The notes below the pieces were generated by a model. It ran no database searches. It saw only the letters and a program-made list of their open reading frames with translations, and had not been told where the DNA came from. The translations under genes and the position numbers were made by a program. 64,000 nt of DNA from Astragalus membranaceus (Eukaryota > Streptophyta > Magnoliopsida > Fabales > Fabaceae): assembly GCA_039519185.1 (NCBI GenBank), contig CM076848.1:54586778-54650777 (forward strand), in the 5' to 3' direction. This document shows positions 1-11,805 of the stretch, piece after piece (the stretch's first letter is position 1; each line of letters opens with the position of its first letter).

Positions 1-67
1 GAATCATTACAAGTATCACCATATCTTCAAACAATCAAAAGTAAAAGACTAAGGCGTAGTGTTTTAC

Positions 68-390
68 CTGTTTGAGGATCTCTGCAAGCAAATCTTCATG
101 ATCTGTAACCAGAAAACAGTTTTCAGAGTTAGGGTTTTGTGTTCGTAACAAAACCTAGAAACAAAAACTGAAAACAGCAAGTGAAAAGTAACTATTCTAC
201 CTTCGTGTGAGCAGATCCTTGTGCGTAGCATCAAGATCGCACCAGAAACAGAAATAGATAAGGCAAGTCAGTGTTTAAACTTAGGGTTTCAAACTGTAAG
301 AAACTGAGAAGAGTTTTAGAAAGGAAGAAGCCATCATACCTGAGCTTCATGGTGAAGCGAAGCTATGCTGAGAATCTGAGCGTGATCCAT
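68..390 (-). CDS. probable 5' end of a minus-strand host gene (partial)
   Basis: I do not recognise the product. On the minus strand an ATG at 390 opens 17 codons (MDHAQILSIASLHHEAQ) ending exactly at a good splice donor (CAG|GTATGATGG, intron from 339). A candidate second exon of 35 bp lies at 102-68, between an acceptor (GGTTACAG) and a donor (GTAAAAC). Joined, the two stay open, and the gene would continue left of the window. A TATAAAAG box about 120 bp upstream of the ATG supports a real promoter. The intron (103-339) is T-rich when read on the minus strand, as plant introns are. Exon 2 is inferred only from splice signals and could be wrong; transcript evidence is lacking. Confidence 0.35.
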
Positions 391-506
391 CAAGAAATCA
401 AGAACCCAGGTGCTTCGGTGGAGAAGACGAAGCGAAGAACTAGAGAGATTTCAAGAAACGGAGGACAAAATCTTGAAGGAAAATGAACTAGGGTTTCTGA
501 GAAGCC

Positions 507-514
507 CTTTTATA
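507..514 (-). promoter_or_regulatory. TATA box of the minus-strand gene at the left edge
   Basis: The minus strand reads GTATAAAAGGGC here, a good plant TATA box, followed about 30 bp downstream by leader sequence and the ATG at 390. Confidence 0.45.
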
Positions 515-1920
515 CTGATCCGATTCCGCAACCCGGTTACCCGTGTCCAGATCCGCGCCTCTGAACAGTGCGAACCCGTTGGGTTCCGCACGGGTAAAAT
601 TCAAACCAGTTGCATTTGGACTGGGCCTTTCACTATTTGCACCCCAGATTTGTGATTATACTACCTGCAAGATAACAAATCATTATATGAGTGAAAATTT
701 CAACAAAAGGAAGGTATGGATTTGGAATACGAATGATATTTAGGGTTTCTCCTCCCTAACCATTAACAACTAACCCTTAAAAATTGACGCTGCTCATGTG
801 GTGGAATCCTTAATGGGGTGGCCAACCTTGATTCGGATATTAATTTAGGACGACACTCGATTTGCTGGACTTGCATTGCATCAATCACGTGGGCTAGTGG
901 TCCGTTAATAAAGAGCCCATATGCTTGCCAACGTTACCCTTCTAGGCCCAGTGTTATGAATATCCTCTTGTGTATTGCTAATCTAGTCTTTTTAGAATGT
1001 TTACTTATTTATTTTTTTGGTTACAAATGTTTATTTATTTGCTCTAATTCTTAAATATATGAAGGTATATTTTTCAAATAAAAAAATCCTGTGCAAATCA
1101 GACGTCTTCGTTAACTTGGAGGACTTTTCTTTCCTCTTCGATGTGAAAGATGGCGAAGGCGTGTGTGGGCGAAAGAATTCTTAAAAGAGATCACGACAAT
1201 TTTTTGATTGAATGCATAACTTTTTCAATTTTTTTTTATAAAATAAAAACAAATTGTAGGCTGGTGATTATCCGCAGTTGATTTTCTGCTATAATGTCGC
1301 AATAACTGAATTAAAATATGAGTTCAATTGTGGACCCAAATTTAAAGCTATAGTGGAGAGCATTATGATGAAAGAAATTTTTGAGTAGGTCCAAGTTAGT
1401 AGAAGTAGAAACCAAAGAGATAAAAGGTTGAGTGATAAACTCTGCAAAAATATGAAATGAAATGGTTGTATGAGTCATAAGTGCTTTTTTTATGCGAAGT
1501 CGATATAGAGAATAGAACAGAACAGAACGTGCATTCAAATGGTCCCAACTGCGTGCGTGGAGGGACTAAAAGCCACATATTCTCCAACTTTGTGGCAATT
1601 CAACTAAATTGCACATGTGGCCATGACGGGCTTGTCGTACTGTGTGCCTAATTCTAACATGGAGGAGGTTGGTAAATATTACATTGTTACATTCTTCTTC
1701 AGGAGGGAGACTTTCAACGGATCCAGGATCTCCAGTCCTGGCAGAATGGTTCTGCGTCTGTGGGAACAGTTAGATTTGGTCTAAGAGTCTCTATTGACGC
1801 AACACCATTATACACGTAGCTGAAGATCCATTCTCAATTTTCAACTTAGGCACACTCAACCTTAGAGTGTTTTTAGTAATACACGTCTAAAATTTAAGTC
1901 ACATTTCTTTCCAATAGTAA
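515..1920. other. host-like intergenic DNA, no gene seen
   Basis: AT-rich single-copy-looking sequence. Only short open frames without recognisable similarity are present, and I see no RNA gene or clear repeat. Confidence 0.5.
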
Positions 1921-2370
1921 GGCATTGTTCGGTCAAAAATAACGGATAGTGAATAAACTATCAGATAGTGGATAGCAGATCGATGAGCTAACAGATAGAA
2001 GATAGCGGATAAAGTAGTTGATACAAAATGATGTGTTTGGTAAAACTAGCGGTTGAACTAGCTGATAAATGTAAAATGACATAGAATGACATATTTATTT
2101 AATTCATGATTAAATTTATTGCTCGGTTTATTTTAATAAAGATAGAAACGACATTTTAAAAAAATAACAAGTCCAAAAATGTCAAAAAAATAAAACTTTA
2201 TACACTATCCGCTCAAATGCTATTTGAAATAGTGTTCAAAAAACGTTAAACGCTACCCAAAAAACACTAGTGCTTACCAAATACTTGTATTCATTAACCG
2301 TTAGTCAAATACGCTAATCTCATCCGTTATTCGTTAGCGGATGGGACGCGTCAAATAAAAACCTTATAAC
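1921..2370. mobile_element. possible MITE with internal short inverted repeats
   Basis: The stretch is full of variants of GATAGYGGATA and its complement and is bounded by loosely complementary ends (AAGGCATTGTTCGGTC and, at the other side, GACGCGTCAAATAAAAACCTT read inward). The ends match poorly and no duplication is certain. An old hAT-type MITE is the best guess. Confidence 0.3.
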
Positions 2371-2671
2371 CATATTTTTGTAAAACAAAATTATCTCTAT
2401 TTTAGTTGTTTTCTCTTGCACTCAATTTCTTTAAGAACGTACCAAAATTAAATATGCCAATAAAAAAGAGATGGTTTTATTTTACAAAAAAACTGATTAG
2501 ATTATTAAAAAACCCACCGATTCAAAAAAAATTTAAGAATTAATATAACTAGTAAAAAATATTAAAAGTTGAAGAAATATTTTAAAAAATAAAATATAAT
2601 ATTGTGGTGGGTGATTTTACATCTGAGTCATAAAAAATAAAGTGCAACATGTGCCAACGTGACATTTGGTT

Positions 2672-2960
2672 AGAGCATCCCCAATGGCAGTATCTTAGAT
2701 ATAGTGCTTGTCCGATAATGGTCTTCCACAAGCACAACCATGAGGGAGTAAATTTGTTTGTGGCCTCTCTATGTGGGTCTCATTGAAAACTGATGTAATT
2801 TTTTATAAGAAAAAAATGATGTAAATTATTTGCCGATATTGTAAAAAAGTGTAGTTATTTATGAGACCCATTTAGTAATTTTTTTAGGAGAATGTAAAAG
2901 TAGGTCCCACTTAAGGATTAAAATGATGATAGTTCGATCCTTCAATTAAGGATGTTCTTA
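2672..2960. mobile_element. possible MITE with GAGCATCC ends
   Basis: The left end reads TTAGAGCATCCCCAATGG. The right end, read on the other strand, gives CTAAGAACATCCTTAATTG. The two are similar over about 17 bp and enclose some 290 bp of non-coding AT-rich DNA, which is the typical size and end style of plant MITEs with GAGCATCC termini. The terminal match is imperfect. Confidence 0.35.
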
Positions 2961-5245
2961 GTTGCACATACTTAACACAATAGAGCAAAAATGCAAACTG
3001 TAGGAATATAAATAGAGACCAAAAGATGAATAAATTAATTATATTAGAGGCGGATAAAGTGTTGGGAAGTCAATTCAAATTTCTATGAAATGTAAATGTG
3101 GGGAAATTTAAGAGATACATTTGACAAGTGAGGTGGATGTATCTAGAGTCTTGAAAAGGTGAGACAATAAATATCCATTAAGTCTTATGCATGCATGGAA
3201 GTCATGTTCTCTCCTATAAATAGAGAGATTTGTGAAGAGATGAGACATGCCCAAATGAAGAGGTGAGGCATACCCATTCTTGGGTGACAATGTAGAGAGG
3301 TGGAGAATCTCCAACCAGGTCATAGTGAGAGGAGAGTGCCAGGTGATCATTTGTTGTGAGATGTGAGTGTTATCATTCCTTGTAACTCTTAGAGTGAGAA
3401 GAGTATAGTAGGGTGATACACAACTTGGGTTGGATTACTAATATTGAATCATGTTTGAGTTGATGAATGAATTATGTTGAGATGTTCCTGTGGACGTAGG
3501 CAAGAGGTGCCGAATCACGTAAATTGTTTGTGTTCTTCTTTCCTTTATACTCGATTGACATGTTGAGATGTTGAGATGTTCCTGGAGACGTGTGGGCTAA
3601 TCGATTGACGTGTGCAATTTTCCCATGTTTTCCGACATAACCTACGAGAACTAACTAAAAACATATTTAACTCATAAAAATTTATAACTTGATGTTACTT
3701 TGGCAAACATTCGTGACATTTTGTAGAAAAGTGTGCAATTGATTAATTAATTAATTTGTTCAGCCAAGATTATTGAGGAAATCTTATGTTAATTTTTTTT
3801 ATAACTTATTTAAAATAAAAAGCTATATACGTTTTTTAAATTATATCATTACATTTGGATTTTCCTTATAAAAGTACCCAAGAAAGAATCTATCTTTTTC
3901 CCTTTCTTAAACTCCTTGTGCCAAAGTCCCAGACCAAGCAAAAAAACGTAATAATGAAATAAACTAAATAAAAGAAGATACATGCATGCATGTGAACAGG
4001 TGCCCAGCAATAATATGGGACCAACTACCATTCCTATTTGTGTGCAATTTTATCTCCTGCCACCTACTAGATCATGACTTGTACATAATTAGAAAATTAA
4101 CAATTATGGTTGTAATTAATTGACCATATATAATTAAAAAATATAGTAAGTTTGGATAGACAGACATATGTATCAAAGAAATATTTAATGTTGTTATTGC
4201 CAAGAAAATTTATTCAATCAGCTGCCTTTAATCAGATATTTATTCAATCAGCAATATTTAATGTTATTCAATCAGATAGCTTGTAAATGCCTAAATGGAG
4301 GTTATATTGAAAAGAGAATTTAATCATTTCCCGCTGGCTTTTTTCTTTTCATGCGCTGAGGAAAATATGTAATATAGTACATTGTATCTTGGCTGGTCAT
4401 TAATCCTTTTTCTTTATTATTATACTTTTCCGTCATTCGATTTGGCACATTCCTCAACAGCGACATTATAATTAGAGTTTAATTTCTATACACGATAGTT
4501 GTATAGGCTTTTACAACCACTACTAATTATAATTCATGGAGTAGTTGGTTACCAATTGACCAATTTCTCTTTAATGACGTGTCACTTTGTGATTAGTAGA
4601 TAGTGTATAACATGCGTACACCTATTATTTATATAAATTAAGAAAAATGCTAGATGTTACGAGAAATTTTTGCAAGAAAGGGAAGAATGTTATGTGGCAG
4701 CATAGAAAACACTCACAAATTGTAACTACCCACTCTCCTATGTATTGTTAGCAAGTTGTTGACCGGTCAAATACCCCTATTTTTATACATTCTTCTCTTT
4801 TTTGTAAAAATCTCTCTTAACAAATAGCAATGCTCATAAATTAAATCCTTATAATTAAATCCTTAAATTTCACCATTAAAAACTATTTTTAAATTCTTTT
4901 TGGTAAAAATATCCTCATAAAGTAAAATCGAAAGAGACATCGAATCGGCGAGACTTTTGGGTCATGGTTTAATCGTTTTAAATCACTAAAACTTGGATTG
5001 AACCAATGTTGAACCGTTTAAATAACTGAACTGGAAATAACGTCAACTCATGATTTAATCGGTTGAAGTGTTCGGTCAGTTCGATTTTTAAAACACTGGT
5101 AAAAAGTTATTGAAAACAACATGCATTTTGGTTTTGCTTAGATTGTTTCCTTAAAAAAAATTGCCAATCGAACAAATAAACATACATGGTTTAGATTAGA
5201 TTAATTGATTCAGTTTTTATTGAGTTTGAAGAAAACGTATTACAC
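2961..5245. other. AT-rich intergenic DNA, no gene seen
   Basis: No coding region is supported. A short local repeat of TTATTCAATCAG occurs three times at 4209-4276. Otherwise I see nothing beyond AT-rich intergenic sequence. Confidence 0.5.
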
Positions 5246-5534
5246 ATACGGGTCCGTTTGGATAAACAGCTTAATTAAGTGCTTATGGTATAAGCGCTTA
5301 CCATATAAGTGCTTATGCATAAGCTGTTTATGTAATAAAAGATAAAATAATGTCAAACTATTTTTCTATAAGTCATTAGCTGTTTTCATAAGCTATCTTG
5401 AAGAGTTTATGGAAATTAGCTGAAAATAGCTTATGAACATGTCATAAGCTATTTTCATAAGCTCTCCCAAACAGTTTCACAAGTGTTTATGTCAATAGAT
5501 AAGCCAAAATAAAGCGATCCAAACGGGCCCGTAT
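5246..5534. mobile_element. MITE with 18-bp terminal inverted repeats
   Basis: The two ends are near-perfect inverted repeats, ATACGGGTCCGTTTGGAT at the left and ATACGGGCCCGTTTGGAT read inward from the right, enclosing 289 bp without coding capacity. Inside are repeated CATAAGCT/AGCTTATG motifs that could fold into a long hairpin. Size and structure are those of a non-autonomous DNA transposon; the superfamily is not certain because no clean target-site duplication is visible. Confidence 0.65.
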
Positions 5535-5551
5535 TCTACGATGCAATTATT

Positions 5552-5902
5552 AGAATTAAACGTAATAGTGTTAAGCATGTTGACTAGAACAGGAGATGAG
5601 ACAGATGCCCACTTTGCTCTTGCTAGGCGAATCAAGAGGCTCCTCACCGGAGACTGGGAGGTTGGGATCGTTAATACCTGACGTGAAGGGAACATGTGTG
5701 CGGATTGGCTAGTTGCGTCGAGCTTACAAAATGATAGCTTAGATACTGCTATTCTCGAAGAGCCTCTGGGGTAGTGGGCACTATCTCGTTTTATTATTGA
5801 TGACATGGTCGGGACGCCTGTGCCTCGAAATATTAGAACTCTTTGTTAATTTCTCTTTCGGACATTAGCCCTCTTTATCAAAAAAAAAAGAGAATTAAAC
5901 GT
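5552..5902 (+). mobile_element. 5'-truncated LINE (L1-type) with RNase H tail, poly(A) and TSD
   Basis: A 12-bp direct repeat AGAATTAAACGT (5552-5563 and 5891-5902) flanks the insert, and a poly(A) run at 5880-5889 precedes the right copy. This is the hallmark of target-primed reverse transcription. The interior translates on the plus strand into a C-terminal fragment of a plant LINE RNase H domain, including RIKRLLTGDWEVGIVNT and then REGNMCADWLVA (the conserved HxREGNxxADxLA block), with two in-frame stops. Only the last roughly 330 bp of the element was copied, and the fragment cannot be functional. Confidence 0.75.
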
Positions 5903-6204
5903 GATATTTTGGGGTTAAGAACAGGGAGTTAATTTTGCACATGAAATGGAATATATTTTAAATTTTCAAACAAAATAGTTATTGCTGAAGAGTTTATTTG
6001 ACTGATTCCGACTCTACCAATTAACCCACGTTGGTAGAAAATTATGCATTACAAAGAATTGAAGAATTCAACCAACGAACATGAAAAATCAAGATGAAGA
6101 ATGTAATTTGAGAATTCAACTAAGTAGAAGAAACATAAATTGAGTTAGACTATGAGTCGTATACGTTTTTTTTTAAAAGCAAACTAGTTTTACTATTAAC
6201 GACT

Positions 6205-6830
6205 AATTGTGGGTGGTCGAGATGGTTAGAAAAATCAAGTCCCACATGGTATATAACATGGCTTGAAAAAGAATTTATAAGTGGGAGACATATTCATAGT
6301 GTATATAGGGTTAAGTTAGCTAGGGCTCAACTAAAATTCTCCTAATCTTTTTTTTGGTAGAGTTTAGTTAAACCCAACTCAAATCCTCAAATCGTATCCA
6401 AGCCTATCTTAGATCCATCAAACTACTCACCATTATTATCTACGCACCAATCCAATAATAATGCTAGATGTGAGAGAGCGTGTTGGGAAAAACCCAAGTC
6501 CCACATCAAATATAATATGGCCTAGCTAGCATCCCTCACTCTACAAGTTGGTTTTGTAGAGTCGAGTTAGGTTCAACCAATCAACCCAAATTCTTAAATG
6601 GTATCAGAGCCTATCCAGCTATCCTAGATCCATCGGGCCATCCCACCATTATTACCCATGTACCAAGTCCAATAGTGTTAAGCATAAAGGGGTTTATTTA
6701 GGATAAACCAAAGTCCCACAGTGAATATATTATGACCTGAAAAATAGTTTATAAATGGGAGACATCTCTCACTTTATAAGTCGGTTTTGTACAGATCGGT
6801 TAGCTCCAACCTTTATATGAGGTCCACGAT
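6205..6830 (+). mobile_element. tandem TRIM-like retroelement (three LTR-like units, two internal domains)
   Basis: Three related units contain CAAGTCCCACAT or AAAGTCCCACAG followed by GGGAGACAT or CCCTCACT and a GTTTTGTAGAG-type block (about 6220-6385, 6480-6598 and 6700-6810). Between them lie two short related internal stretches including CCTAGATCCAT and ACCATTATTA. The middle unit begins TGTTGGG at 6480 and is followed by TGGTATCAGAGC (6600-6611), the usual initiator-Met tRNA primer-binding site. No coding capacity is present. This fits a terminal-repeat retrotransposon in miniature with a shared middle LTR. Boundaries are approximate. Confidence 0.55.
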
Positions 6831-8690
6831 ACAAAAATAAGGATGCAGAACAAAGAAAATCAGTAACATAGTCGAAACAACATAAAACTCAAGTAGGGTA
6901 TGGAGCAACCCAAAATTCAATAATCTACTACCTAGATTTCTACACATCAAAGGACTATTCTAGACATCTAAGATTTTTTTCACACATGATCACTTTTGGG
7001 GCCAAATCTATCTTTTAGTTTTATTTCTCACATTTTTATTCCACTTTTCTCCCTCTCTCTCTCTCACACACTCTCAATCACATGTTTCTCACATCTCTCT
7101 CTCATCAACTATTTATGGTCGGTCCCCACACTCTTCTTTCAAAATTCTTTCTTTTCTTATTATTTTTTAAGCTCCAATTTCTCAAATTCACCCGCTCTCT
7201 CTTTTATGTCACCCCATCTTTTATCATTGTCTCTGTTTTTTTTTTCTTTCTACATCTTTCTCTATTTCTTTTTCCATTTTCTCAAACTCTTTACTTATGA
7301 ATTTGGTCCTAATATTTTTTAATTGCACTTTTTGCCACAAAATTGTTTTTTTTTGCATCTTTAGTCATAAATTTTATTGATTATGGAAAATGATGGATTG
7401 AAGTGCAAATAAAAAATGCAATGACTAAATTTGCCAAACTATAAATCTCAGAAGATAAAAAAATGCAATTTAACCTTTTGACACCCAACAAGATACAATA
7501 CATGTTATCTCTTTTGACCCTTTTTTTTTTACAATTTATCGTTCTGTTTGAGTTTCAACGGGGAAATACCGTATGCTATTAGTATATTGTATTACTTTTG
7601 ATTTTCAAAAGGGAGATATTTTTGTCAAAAAAAAGAGGGGATATATACTTTTTGAATTTTATCTTTATAGATGTATTTATTTATTATTGATGGTTATGTT
7701 ACCTTTTAGTCCGATGAAGAAATATTATTATCGTCGGCATAATAATTTTTTTTATATTTTATCTTCATGAGTGTTTTAATTTTTTATAAATGACAATTTT
7801 ACTTTTGAGTATTGACCGAGAAAGTTATGTCATCTATATAATTTTTTTAATTGTATTTTTCAAAAAACATCCAAATTACTATTGTTATTCAAAAAAAAAT
7901 TCTAAGTTATGTAGTGCGACCCTTGCTTATGCACGTATACACCGCTAGCAGCATATATCATACAGACAAATACTCCTATTTCTTGGAGATACAGTCCAAC
8001 GGATCCACAACTAAGAGTCGATCGTATACTAATGAAACATGATATGGAACCCATGGCCAATCATTTAAGGGATGGAATGAAAGGTAGCTTTTAGGAAAGT
8101 CCTAGAACTTTGCTTGTCAATAGCAATATACCTATACAAGGAAAATAATGTATATGATGATTGAGTACAATGGACACCAAATTATAAAAATAGGATATTC
8201 AACTAAATAACCCAAAATTTGAGATTTGTAACATTCCTTTATTGTGTAAGTGCCTAAAATACTAATGAAGATGAACATGCACGCACTATTATGCTCAGAC
8301 AAAATAGTGTAAACTTTCTAAGGTGGGGGACGCTATTAGATTTGGGAAATGCAGCTGCTAGGTTCTTTCCTTCTTAGACATCATTTTCATATCAACAAAA
8401 AATGAAAAATAAAAATGAGATTAAGAATAATTATAATACATGGTCATGACTCGTGTGGCAGCCTTTGTAGCTGAATTTGGTCAAATTTTCAAGAGGAGCA
8501 ATAAGCCATCAAGTAGGTCCAACGTAAGCCAAGTGTTAAGACAATTCAACAACGTAACCCCAAAAAAAACACAAACTCTGATTTGGACTTAAAAGTTAAA
8601 GAAATAAAGTTGAACTAAGAAAATTATTAGAATATATTCATTTTTATTTAAAATAAGAATTAGTTGTGTAATTGGTCTTGATTTAAAGGT
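6831..8690. other. intergenic DNA upstream of the ACC oxidase gene
   Basis: No gene is supported. A pyrimidine-rich block (CT and TTC runs) lies at about 7040-7300. It gives long but biased open frames, which I regard as composition artefacts. The last few hundred bases would contain the upstream regulatory region of the ACC oxidase gene, but I could not pick out individual operator sites. Confidence 0.5.
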
Positions 8691-8691
8691 C

Positions 8692-8699
8692 TATAAATA
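8692..8699 (+). promoter_or_regulatory. TATA box of the ACC oxidase gene
   Basis: TATAAATA occurs about 100 bp before the ATG at 8796. It is followed by a 5' leader of plausible length that contains no upstream ATG likely to interfere except one in ATGCATC at 8720. Confidence 0.7.
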
Positions 8700-8795
8700 C
8701 CACACCCTGCAAAACTCAAATGCATCATAACCTACACAAAACTTGGAGAAAGAAGCATACAAAAAGAGTTCAAGCTAATTAGTACTACTTGAGAG

Positions 8796-10544
8796 ATGGA
8801 TAACTTTCCAATTATCAACTTGGAGAAGCTCAATGGTGAGGAGAGAAAAGCTACTATGGAAAAAATCAAGGATGCTTGTGAGAACTGGGGATTTTTTGAG
8901 GTACTTAAATTATATATGAACACAATATATAGAACTTTTTTTTTCTTTATGAATATTTCTTTTTACATTGGTCTGTAGATCTCTGTTGATGTTTATTTTT
9001 TGGGTTTTGAAACTATAGTTGGTGAATCATGGTATATCACATGACTTAATGGATACTGTGGAGAGGTTGACAAAAGAACACTACAGGAAGTGCATGGAAC
9101 AAAGGTTTAAGGAATTAGTGGCTAACAAAGGTTTAGATGCTGTTCAAACTGAAGTCAAAGATATGGACTGGGAGAGTACCTTCCATTTGCGTCACCTCCC
9201 CGAGTCAAACATTTCTGAGGTCCCTGATCTCAATGATGATTACAGGTTAATCAAATCAAATATATTTACATTTTAGCCCTTCTCACTTCGATTAGTAAAA
9301 AAAAAAAATATATTTATATTAATTTTCCCTCGTATGACATGTTTTAAACACTTCTCCATGCATTTTTGTCATCTATATTTCCTTTAGACTTTAAGAGTAT
9401 TATCTACATATTCTAAACTAGTTAAGGAAAATGATGCAGGAAAGCAATGAAGGAATTTGCTTTGAAGTTAGAGAAACTAGCAGAGGAATTGTTGGATTTG
9501 TTGTGTGAGAATCTTGGACTAGAAAAGGGGTACCTTAAAAAGACTTTCTATGGATCAAGGGGACCAACTTTTGGTACTAAGGTTGCTAACTACCCTCCAT
9601 GCCCAAACCCTGAACTTGTGAAGGGTCTTCGTGCTCACACTGATGCTGGTGGGATTATTCTCCTTCTTCAAGATGACAAGGTCTGTGGCCTTCAGCTTCT
9701 CAAAGATGGTAACTGGATTGATGTCCCTCCAATGCGCCATTCCATTGTCATCAACCTTGGTGACCAACTTGAGGTAACTTTTTAGCTTCCAATTCATAAT
9801 ATAACCAAATCGCATTTGCAGTTGTGTCACAATCCTTGATATTGTGGAAATTTTGCAGTCAAATGTTGTCTCCATATCATGGTTGTGTCGTGACATGACA
9901 ACATAAAAAACTATGACGTCGTGTCTCAGATCGCGATCCCTGAGTTGCAGTTGTGTCACGATCCTTGATATTATTGAAAATCGCGGTCAAATGCGGTCTC
10001 CATATCTTGGTAATGTCGCAACAACATAAAAAATGATGATGTTGTGTCCCAGTTCACGATCACTGAGTTACGGTCATGTCATGATGATCTTTGATACTAA
10101 GGAGAATCACGTTCAAATGCGGTCTCCATATCATATGGTTATATCGCAACAACATAAAAAAACTATGATGTCGTGTCCCGGATCGCGGTCACCGAAGTTT
10201 TTTATAAACTAGTAGAAATTTACACAAATATATATGATTCAAGTGAAGCCTTTATTTTGGTGAAACAGGTAATAACAAATGGTAAGTACAAGAGTGTGGA
10301 GCATCGTGTGATAGCACAAACTGAGGGGACAAGAATGTCCATAGCATTATTCTACAACCCAGGTAGTGATGCTATTATCTACCCAGCACCAATATTGGTT
10401 GAGGAGAATAATGAAGTGTACCCAAAATTTGTGTTTGAAGACTACATGAAACTCTATACTGCATTGAAGTTTCAGGCAAAGGAGCCAAGATTTGAAGCTT
10501 TCAAAGAATCCAATGTCAATGTGGGCCCAATTGCAACTGCTTAA
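8796..10544 (+). CDS. ACO: 1-aminocyclopropane-1-carboxylate oxidase, 4 exons
   Basis: Converts ACC to ethylene, the last step of ethylene synthesis, using Fe(II), ascorbate and O2 in the cytosol. Exons are 8796-8900, 9019-9245, 9440-9773 and 10269-10544; every junction has GT/AG and phases agree (0, 2, 0), giving 313 aa, the normal family length. The N-terminal DIOX_N part holds WGFFE and LVNHGIS. The 2OG-Fe(II) oxygenase core has iron ligands H177 and D179 (RAHTDAGG) and H234 (VEHRV), and the RxS pair R244/S246 (RMS), all at family-standard positions. K158 lies in FGTKVANYPPCP. The NYPPCP, LLLQDD and INLGDQLE blocks separate ACO from other dioxygenases of the superfamily. Intron 3 (495 bp) is filled by a tandem repeat. 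It has its own TATA box and poly(A) signals and is the only intact gene in the window. Confidence 0.96.
9821..10196 (+). repeat. three-copy tandem repeat inside ACO intron 3
   Basis: Three diverged copies of a 123-129 bp unit start at 9821, 9950 and 10073. Shared blocks are GTTGTGTCAC, CGGTCAAATGCGGTCTCCAT, CAACAACATAAAAAA and GTCGTGTCCC. The array occupies most of the 495-bp intron and stops about 70 bp before the acceptor, so the splice signals are kept. Confidence 0.8.
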
Positions 10545-10730
10545 ATCTGTTTTACTATAACTAGAAACATGTTTGTTTATGGGGGAATTAAGCAAAGTAA
10601 AAAAAAAAAGGTTACTGGGAGGTTCATAAGTTTCTTAAATTAGTATATAATGTTTTACTTTAGTGAGTGAAGTTAAGTGGAGTGTTTCCTTGTATTATTA
10701 TATTTTATGATATAGAAAAATATCAATGTT

Positions 10731-10742
10731 TAATAATAAAAT
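10731..10742 (+). terminator. poly(A) signal region of ACO
   Basis: TAATAATAAAAT, containing AATAAA, lies about 190 bp after the ACO stop codon in an AT-rich 3' UTR, a normal spacing for plant polyadenylation. Confidence 0.5.
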
Positions 10743-11805
10743 ATTATTCAAGTGGAATACTTATTTATTGGCCTGTCTCTTTCAATGGTCTTTCCTTTTC
10801 ACATTCTGGCTGCACATGAATGATGAACCCCAAGCTGTTTTTGGACCACCAATGACTCAATGACCATAAACAGAAGTTATCGATCTTTATGGGGTGTAGG
10901 CCTCAACTTAATTATCTTTAGCTACCAAATGAAGAAATTCAATGAAGGGAAAATATTAAAGAAGGGAAATAAACAAAATGAAGCTGACATGACATTCAGA
11001 AAATTAGACTAAGATAACCCAACATTTTTTTCTCAAATTGTTTTCTTCTAAGGTTTCGAGAAGATTGATAATATTTTTTTTATCAGTTTTGTCTTGTTAT
11101 TTTATTTAATATATTGAAGATACCTTTTAATTGATAAATTCAACATTTATTTTTCTAAAGTTCTGGTTTTCCTTTTCGAACTAATTATAAAAATGCTTTG
11201 GGAAAAAAGAGATGGATAAAACAAAGTTTCTAAAGCAAGTCACGTTGAATGTTGATTAAGACTTAAGACTTCTTCACTAGAGGACGAAGAATATTATATT
11301 GTTTGAAGTGTGTATTATTGAAGCCAATCTAGAGTTCATCGTCGACGGAGAACACTATTCTGTTTGCGTCAAGCATTGATAGGTGTCGTTAAGTGTCAAT
11401 TTTGACCTAGCCCAACGGGTTGGTCTAATGGCTTAGTGTTTTAGGTAGGGTTTGGCTCTTTAAATAGAAAGTGGGAAAAAACAAGACCGTTTTGGTCCAA
11501 CTATGTTGGCTTGTGGGTCAAACCGAGCTCTTTTTTATACGTTTTCAAACTTTTTTAGTGGTCACCTTTTTAAAAGTTGGACTAGGTTAGCCTGCTCACT
11601 CAGTATTTTAGACTAGACTACAAAAACACAATCTAGTAGATAACTGGATTGACACAACCCAGCTTCCATCGAGACTTTGGCCCATTGGTCCTAGCCAAAC
11701 TAGATCGGGTGGACCAATTTTACAGTTCTCGGTCTTACGTCGGAGGCAACACTAAAATGTAGGCTTTGGATTGCAGGCCTTGCAATTTTGAATCAACACT
11801 ACATT
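10743..11805. other. intergenic DNA after ACO, no gene seen
   Basis: AT-rich and then mixed-composition sequence. No coding region, RNA gene or well-defined repeat is supported. Confidence 0.5.

Noticed and set aside
5492..5806. Minus-strand open frame of 104 residues
   Set aside because: It is the antisense shadow of the LINE RNase H fragment, which reads on the plus strand.
7000..7322. Open frames of mostly S, L and F
   Set aside because: Product of a pyrimidine-rich tract; no homology pattern and no gene signals.
11400..11470. Possible tRNA-derived SINE head (TGGTCTAATGGC)
   Set aside because: An A-box-like motif is present but I found no B-box at the proper distance, no poly(A) or poly(T) tail and no duplication.
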